Assembly: GCF_026723825.1 (NCBI RefSeq)
Contig: NZ_CP113519.1
Coordinates: 3,348,001-3,412,000 of the forward strand
Length of the DNA stretch: 64,000 nt
Direction of reading: 5' to 3'
From: Pseudomonas sp. GOM7
GTDB taxonomy: Bacteria; Pseudomonadota; Gammaproteobacteria; Pseudomonadales; Pseudomonadaceae
Positions 60,012 through 64,000 of this stretch are shown here, in pieces (the first letter of the stretch is position 1; each line of letters opens with the position of its first letter). Under the pieces are notes generated by a model, which had not been told where the DNA came from, ran no database searches, and was given only the letters and a program-made list of their open reading frames with translations. Position numbers and translations under genes: made by a program.

Positions 60012-60941
60012 TCAGCCCTGGGCGATAACGGCCTTGAGCATGCTCTTGAAGGTTTCGACCTGCTCGACACTGAAGGCGCCGAATACCTTGTCCTGCTGCT
60101 CACCGGCAATGCGCCAGAGTGCTTCGGCCTGCTCCACGCCTGCGGCGGTCAGCACGTAGCGCTCGTCGGCATCGGCCACCATGCCCTTGCGCTTGAGAAT
60201 CTCCACCGCCTGCTCGATCTCGCGCACCGGCATGGCCACCTCGCGCAGCAGGTCACCCATGCTCAGGCCAGCGTCGTTCTCCAGCACCATCAGCATGCGC
60301 GCCTCACTGGTACGCAGGCCGGTGGAAAGCTGGCGCGGCTGGTAGCTGCTCTGGTAGCTGCGCACGGCCTGGGTCATCAGGTAATAGAGGTTATGGCTCA
60401 GCCGCCCCTGGAAGGCACTGCTGGGCGGCTGGCCTTCGCTTTTCTGGGTCATGCGCGTGTGCGGCAGCACCATGGAATAGGCGCCCTGGTGGTAGAGCAG
60501 CGGCGAGCGCCCCAGATCATCGAAGGCCACCACCTTGCCGATCAGGATCCAGTGATCACCACCATCGACCTGCTGGTGCATCTCGCACTGAAAGCGCGCC
60601 GCGCAATCGGCCAGCAGCGGCGCACCGCCCGCCCCGGCCTCGTGCACGATGCCCTCGAACTTGTCGTCACGCGGGCGGGCGAACTGGTTGGAAATGTCGA
60701 TCTGGTCGGCGGCCAGCACGTTCACCGCATAGTGCGTGGCGCGCTGGAACACCTCGTAGCTGCCGGAGCGCTTGTCGATGCTCCACAGCACCAGGGCTGG
60801 GTCGAGCGATACCGAGTTGAAACTGTTGGCGGTCACGCCGACCCTCTCCCCATCGGGCGTGGCAGCGGTGATGACGGTGACGCCCGTGGCGAAATTGCCC
60901 AGCGCACGGCGAAAGGCGCGCGGGTCGATGCACGTAGTCAT
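60012..60941 (-). CDS. Flavin reductase with C-terminal MarR-like domain
   Basis: 309 residues. N-terminal flavin-reductase domain (about 1-165: 'FRRALGNFATGVTVITAATPDGERVGVTANSFNSVSLDPALVLWSI') and a C-terminal winged helix of MarR type (about 185-305). This fusion is the layout of the C1 reductase of Acinetobacter p-hydroxyphenylacetate hydroxylase, where the MarR part senses the substrate and stimulates FMN reduction. It supplies reduced flavin to the monooxygenase encoded 83 bp upstream on the same strand. Confidence 0.93.
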   Translation of the reverse strand: MTTCIDPRAFRRALGNFATGVTVITAATPDGERVGVTANSFNSVSLDPALVLWSIDKRSGSYEVFQRATHYAVNVLAADQIDISNQFARPRDDKFEGIVHEAGAGGAPLLADCAARFQCEMHQQVDGGDHWILIGKVVAFDDLGRSPLLYHQGAYSMVLPHTRMTQKSEGQPPSSAFQGRLSHNLYYLMTQAVRSYQSSYQPRQLSTGLRTSEARMLMVLENDAGLSMGDLLREVAMPVREIEQAVEILKRKGMVADADERYVLTAAGVEQAEALWRIAGEQQDKVFGAFSVEQVETFKSMLKAVIAQG

Positions 60942-61024
60942 GGGATTCTCCCTGGCCGCGGTGATGCGGCTTATTGTTCGAGTAGCGGGGCCGCCAGCGG
61001 CCCCAACGCAAGGTGCAGCCGGGC

Positions 61025-62194
61025 TCAGACCATGCTTGGGTCCGGCTCCAGGCCCATCAGCTCACGGCCGAGGATCTGCGCACAGACGTCATAGTCGGTG
61101 TAGGCATGGGCGCCGGTCATGTGCGAATCACGGAACAGGCGCTGCATCTCGTTGCTCTCGAACCAGGACGTACCACCGGCCGCCTCGAACAGGCGATCGA
61201 CCGCCTGAATGCACATCTTCACCGCATAGGCCTGATTGGTGCGCCAGAACGCCAGGGTCTCGCGGCTTGGGTACTGATGACGCTCGGCATGCTCGGCGTG
61301 CTCGGCCCAGGTCTTTTCCAGAAAGGCACGCGCGGCGCCGACTTGGTGAGTGGACTCGGCCAGGCGCATCAGCGCCGGCGTGGCGGTGCCGACATTGACG
61401 CCCGTGTAGGCACGCACGCGGTTCCTGGTCTTTTCCTTGTAGGCATCCAGCATGCGCTCGGCCACACCCAGGCCGATGGCGGCGAAGCCGCTGGCGAAGT
61501 ACGGGCGATAAGGCGCGTAGAAAATCTTGCTGTCGGGGTACAGCCCGAACCCGGCGGACTTGCCCTCCATCATGTCCTTGGCTTTCTGGATGCGGTAGTT
61601 GGGTACGAAGGCATCCTTGATCAGCAGGGTCTTGGTGCCGCTGCCCTTCATGCCGGCGGCGAACCAGTCATCGCGAATCTCGTAGTCGCTGCGCGGCAGC
61701 ACGGCGAAGCAATAATCCTGACCGCCCTCGCCGTTCTGTCGACGGCAGCCGACGATGGCCCATTCGGCATGATCGCTGCCGCTGCTCCAGCCCATCTCAC
61801 CGTTGAAGATGACGCCGCCTTCCACCTCTTCCACCTTGCCGAACGGCGCGATGCTGCTGCTCGCGGTGGCATCGGGATTGTCGCCCCAGACCTCGTTCTG
61901 CAACTGCTTGGAAAACAGCGCCAACTGGTGGCTGTGGGTGCACAACAGGCTGAAGGCCCAGGCCGTGCTGGCGCAGGCACCGGCCAGCGCGGCGACGCAG
62001 TCGGCGAACTCCGGCAGGGAAATCTCCATGCCGCCATAGGCCTTGGGCTGGAAGGCGCGGTGCATGCCGATGCCCTTGAGCAAGGCGATATTCTCGTCCG
62101 GCACCTTGCGCGCCTGCTCGGCACGCGAAGCATTGGCGGCAATGGCGGGGAGGATGGCTTTGAGGTCTTCGAGGAGTGGATTTGGCTTTTTCAT
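61025..62194 (-). CDS. Flavin-dependent monooxygenase (acyl-CoA dehydrogenase fold)
   Basis: 389 residues of the group D (HsaA/HpaH-C2/IacA-like) monooxygenases: 'KAYGGMEISLPEFADCVAALAGACASTAW', 'MGWSSGSDHAEWAIVG', 'GMKGSGTKTLLIKDAFVP', 'HTGAHAYTDYDVCAQ'-like end. These oxygenases hydroxylate phenols or indoles with reduced flavin supplied by a separate reductase, which follows here. The exact aromatic substrate cannot be read from the sequence. Confidence 0.9.
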   Translation of the reverse strand: MKKPNPLLEDLKAILPAIAANASRAEQARKVPDENIALLKGIGMHRAFQPKAYGGMEISLPEFADCVAALAGACASTAWAFSLLCTHSHQLALFSKQLQNEVWGDNPDATASSSIAPFGKVEEVEGGVIFNGEMGWSSGSDHAEWAIVGCRRQNGEGGQDYCFAVLPRSDYEIRDDWFAAGMKGSGTKTLLIKDAFVPNYRIQKAKDMMEGKSAGFGLYPDSKIFYAPYRPYFASGFAAIGLGVAERMLDAYKEKTRNRVRAYTGVNVGTATPALMRLAESTHQVGAARAFLEKTWAEHAEHAERHQYPSRETLAFWRTNQAYAVKMCIQAVDRLFEAAGGTSWFESNEMQRLFRDSHMTGAHAYTDYDVCAQILGRELMGLEPDPSMV

Positions 62195-62411
62195 CTGAGT
62201 ACGAGCCCTGATTATTGTTAGCTGTAGATCGCGGCAGGTGACTCGTTGACGACACTGACAGGCTGCTCGTGCAGCCCGTCAGCCTGCGCATCAAGTGCGA
62301 TTCCGGCCGAGGGACGCGCTCATTATGGGTACTGGTAGGCGGGCTAAAAATGCATCTTCCGGGGACTAAATTGCACTTTTCATAGAGATTTGCAGCATTA
62401 CCTCGCAACAA

Positions 62412-62427
62412 CGTTAATCTATTAACG
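62412..62427. promoter_or_regulatory. Perfect palindrome CGTTAATCTATTAACG-like site
   Basis: CGTTAAT-CT-ATTAACG, 16 bp, in the 270-bp region between the monooxygenase and the divergent MFS gene. It has the size and symmetry of a MarR or TetR operator. Confidence 0.6.
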
Positions 62428-62464
62428 ACCACCCCACTGGCGACCTCTGCCCGGACGCACCCCG

Positions 62465-63682
62465 ATGCCCGCCCTTCCCCTCGCGCCCCAACACCACCTG
62501 CTGCGCGCCCTGCGTCACCGTAACTTTCGCCTGTACTTCATCGGCCATGCCATTTCGACATTGGGCACCTGGATCCAGCAGGTGGCACTGGCCTGGCTGA
62601 TCTATCGCCTGAGCGGATCAGCGGCCTTGCTCGGCCTAACCACCTGTGTCGCCCTATTGCCACAACTATTCGTCGGCCCCCTGGCCGGCGCCTGGATCGA
62701 CCGCCACGACAAACGCCGCCTGCTCATCCTGGTCGAGGCTCTGCTCGGCGTGCAGGCGCTGGTGCTGGCCCTGCTCACCTGGCTCGGCTGGATAAACCCG
62801 GTACTGATAGTCGCCATGGCCGCACTGATGGGCGTGCTCAACGCCTTCGACACGCCCTTGCGACAGTCGCTGCTCAGCCAGTTCATCGACGACCGCGCCG
62901 ACCTGCCCAACGCCCTGGCCCTCAACGCCATGCTGTTCACCGCCTCGCGCTTCATCGGCCCGCCCCTGGCGGGGCTGCTGCTGGGCGTATCCAGCGAGGC
63001 GCTGTGCTTTTTCCTCAATGGTTTGTCCTACCTGGCGCTGGTGATTGGCCTACTGCTGATCCACCTGCGCCCCGCCGAACGGGCGGCCGGCTCCTACCGC
63101 CACCTGCTCGGTGAAGGCCTGCGCTACGCCCGGCACAACCCGCGCATCCGGGCGATGATGCTCAGCGTGCTGGTGATCAACTTCACGGCGTCGAGCTACG
63201 CCGTGCTACTGCCGGTGTTCGCCAAGGATATCTTCGCTGGCGACGCCACCACCCTCGGCTGGCTCTGGGGCGCTGCCGGGCTCGGCTCGCTGCTGTCGAC
63301 CGTGCTGCTGGCCTCGCGCCTATCCGTGGACTCGCTGCCGCGCACCATCCTCGCCGCCAGCGCCGTCACCGCCCTGGCCCTGCTGGTCTTCGCCGGTAGC
63401 GACATGCTGCCGCTATCGCTCGCCGCCATGGCGCTGATCGGCTTCGGCATCACGGTGAGCAATGTCGGTACCAATATCGTGCTGCAAAGCGAAGCCCCGG
63501 AAGCCCTGCGCGGGCGCATCGTCTCCCTCTACACCTCCACCCGCTTCGGCTTCGACGCCCTCGGCGGCCTGCTGGTCGGGCTACTCGCCGCCCACCTCGG
63601 CGCGCCATGGGTGATGGCGCTGGCTGGAGGGGTGTTGTTGGTCTATTGCGGGTGGGTTGGATTGAGGAGCGGGCGCGGGTAA
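62465..63682 (+). CDS. MFS transporter (EntS-like, MFS_3)
   Basis: 405 residues: 'RNFRLYFIGHAISTLGTWIQQVALAWLIYRLSGSAALLGL' and 'GPLAGAWIDRHDKRRLLILVEALLG' are the helix 1 and motif A of the enterobactin-exporter-like branch. Twelve helices. Substrate unknown; many relatives sit singly. Divergent from the flavin monooxygenase pair. Confidence 0.9.
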   Translation: MPALPLAPQHHLLRALRHRNFRLYFIGHAISTLGTWIQQVALAWLIYRLSGSAALLGLTTCVALLPQLFVGPLAGAWIDRHDKRRLLILVEALLGVQALVLALLTWLGWINPVLIVAMAALMGVLNAFDTPLRQSLLSQFIDDRADLPNALALNAMLFTASRFIGPPLAGLLLGVSSEALCFFLNGLSYLALVIGLLLIHLRPAERAAGSYRHLLGEGLRYARHNPRIRAMMLSVLVINFTASSYAVLLPVFAKDIFAGDATTLGWLWGAAGLGSLLSTVLLASRLSVDSLPRTILAASAVTALALLVFAGSDMLPLSLAAMALIGFGITVSNVGTNIVLQSEAPEALRGRIVSLYTSTRFGFDALGGLLVGLLAAHLGAPWVMALAGGVLLVYCGWVGLRSGRG

Positions 63683-63889
63683 TCTCAGTTTCGCTGATAC
63701 ACGTCAACTCGATACCAGATTCATGCTTTGCCGTAGAAACTTGCCTACTCGTGATGTCGATATTGTCGATAAGACTACCCTGACCGGACATCAGCATGCC
63801 ATCTTAGACTGAGAAACCAAGTTAATACAGACAGGCCTCCTGAGTCCCAGCTTATAAATGACAGACTGCTTTCAGAAAAGGAAAAAATA
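63683..63889. other. Intergenic region at a composition shift
   Basis: 207 bp with no gene; composition falls from GC-rich to AT-rich at about 63690 and stays so to the window end, marking the probable edge of an acquired segment. Confidence 0.6.
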
Positions 63890-64000
63890 GTGCAAGAAGT
63901 TCGCGTCGAAAAGATATTCATTGAAAGCTTCAAAAAAATTAAAAAAGAGACAATTGAACTAAAACCAATCACAGCAATTGTTGGAGGAAACACTAGCGGG
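63890..64000 (+). CDS. N-terminus of an AAA/OLD-like ATPase (cut by right edge)
   Basis: GTG with AGGA about 8 nt upstream begins (V/M)QEVRVEKIFIESFKKIKK, then E-T-I-E-L-K-P-I-T-A-I-V-G-G-N-T-S-G, where the window ends exactly inside the Walker A loop. This opening, a beta-strand pair followed by a P-loop G-x-N-x-S-G, is that of SMC/RecF/OLD-type ATPases found in many phage-defence systems. Very AT-rich against its surroundings, so probably horizontally acquired. Confidence 0.8.
   Translation, partial: MQEVRVEKIFIESFKKIKKETIELKPITAIVGGNTSG

Overview
The window is high-GC Pseudomonas chromosome. The gene content fits a member of the mendocina/oleovorans-like branch, but I infer the genus only from protein resemblance and gene order: efp-earP, scpAB-trpS, a CpxR-Spy-sensor unit, trkH and cyaB. 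Two stretches are clearly AT-richer than the rest. One is the left part of a filamentous prophage (about 5.3-8.7 kb). The other begins at the right edge (from about 63.7 kb) and looks like the start of another acquired region.

Layout. 0-4 kb: end of a LysR gene, an RDD membrane protein, elongation factor P and its arginine rhamnosyltransferase EarP, and small genes with repeats. 4.2-5.2 kb: an mqsRA toxin-antitoxin locus whose toxin gene is frameshifted, with an MqsA-type operator and a divergent 48-codon ORF. 5.23-17.57 kb: a Pf-like filamentous (Inoviridae) prophage inserted at the 3' end of a tRNA-Ser(GGA) gene and flanked by a 37-bp exact repeat. From left to right it carries accessory genes on the minus strand (membrane protein, single-TM cysteine protein, PIN-like nuclease), a repressor-like gene, an operator cluster, small HTH proteins, ssDNA-binding protein, coat proteins, adsorption protein, a DUF2523 protein, Zot, a replication initiator, a tyrosine integrase and a YefM/YoeB toxin-antitoxin pair.

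17.7-36.2 kb is core chromosome: crotonase, glutamine amidotransferase, ScpA/ScpB, TrpRS, a YciO-like protein, a PHP phosphatase, YciI, a Cpx-like two-component system with a Spy-like periplasmic protein and a CpxR box, a nitroreductase, a cysteine-cluster protein, two tandem TrkH potassium transporters, an Mpo1-like protein, the adenylate cyclase CyaB, a glycosyltransferase and a UDP-2,3-diacylglucosamine hydrolase.

36.3-63.7 kb is accessory metabolism. It includes a Bcr/CflA exporter, an outer-membrane porin, a FeaR-like AraC regulator beside paired palindromes, and an MFS-amidase-MoaF-SDR-SDR operon with a LuxR regulator. These are followed by a cupin plus FAD amine/amino-acid oxidase with an AraC regulator, a DUF1302-DUF1329-YCF48-MMPL envelope transport cluster, an APC permease, a two-component flavin monooxygenase, and an MFS transporter. 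A 287-bp inverted-repeat element (MITE-like) supplies the stop codon of a truncated PAS chemoreceptor. The last 111 bases begin an AT-rich P-loop (OLD/RecF-like) ATPase gene that runs off the window.

The least explained parts are the AT-rich prophage cargo, the amidase-MoaF-SDR operon and the cut-off ATPase. All functions are inferred from sequence motifs and gene context, with no database search.
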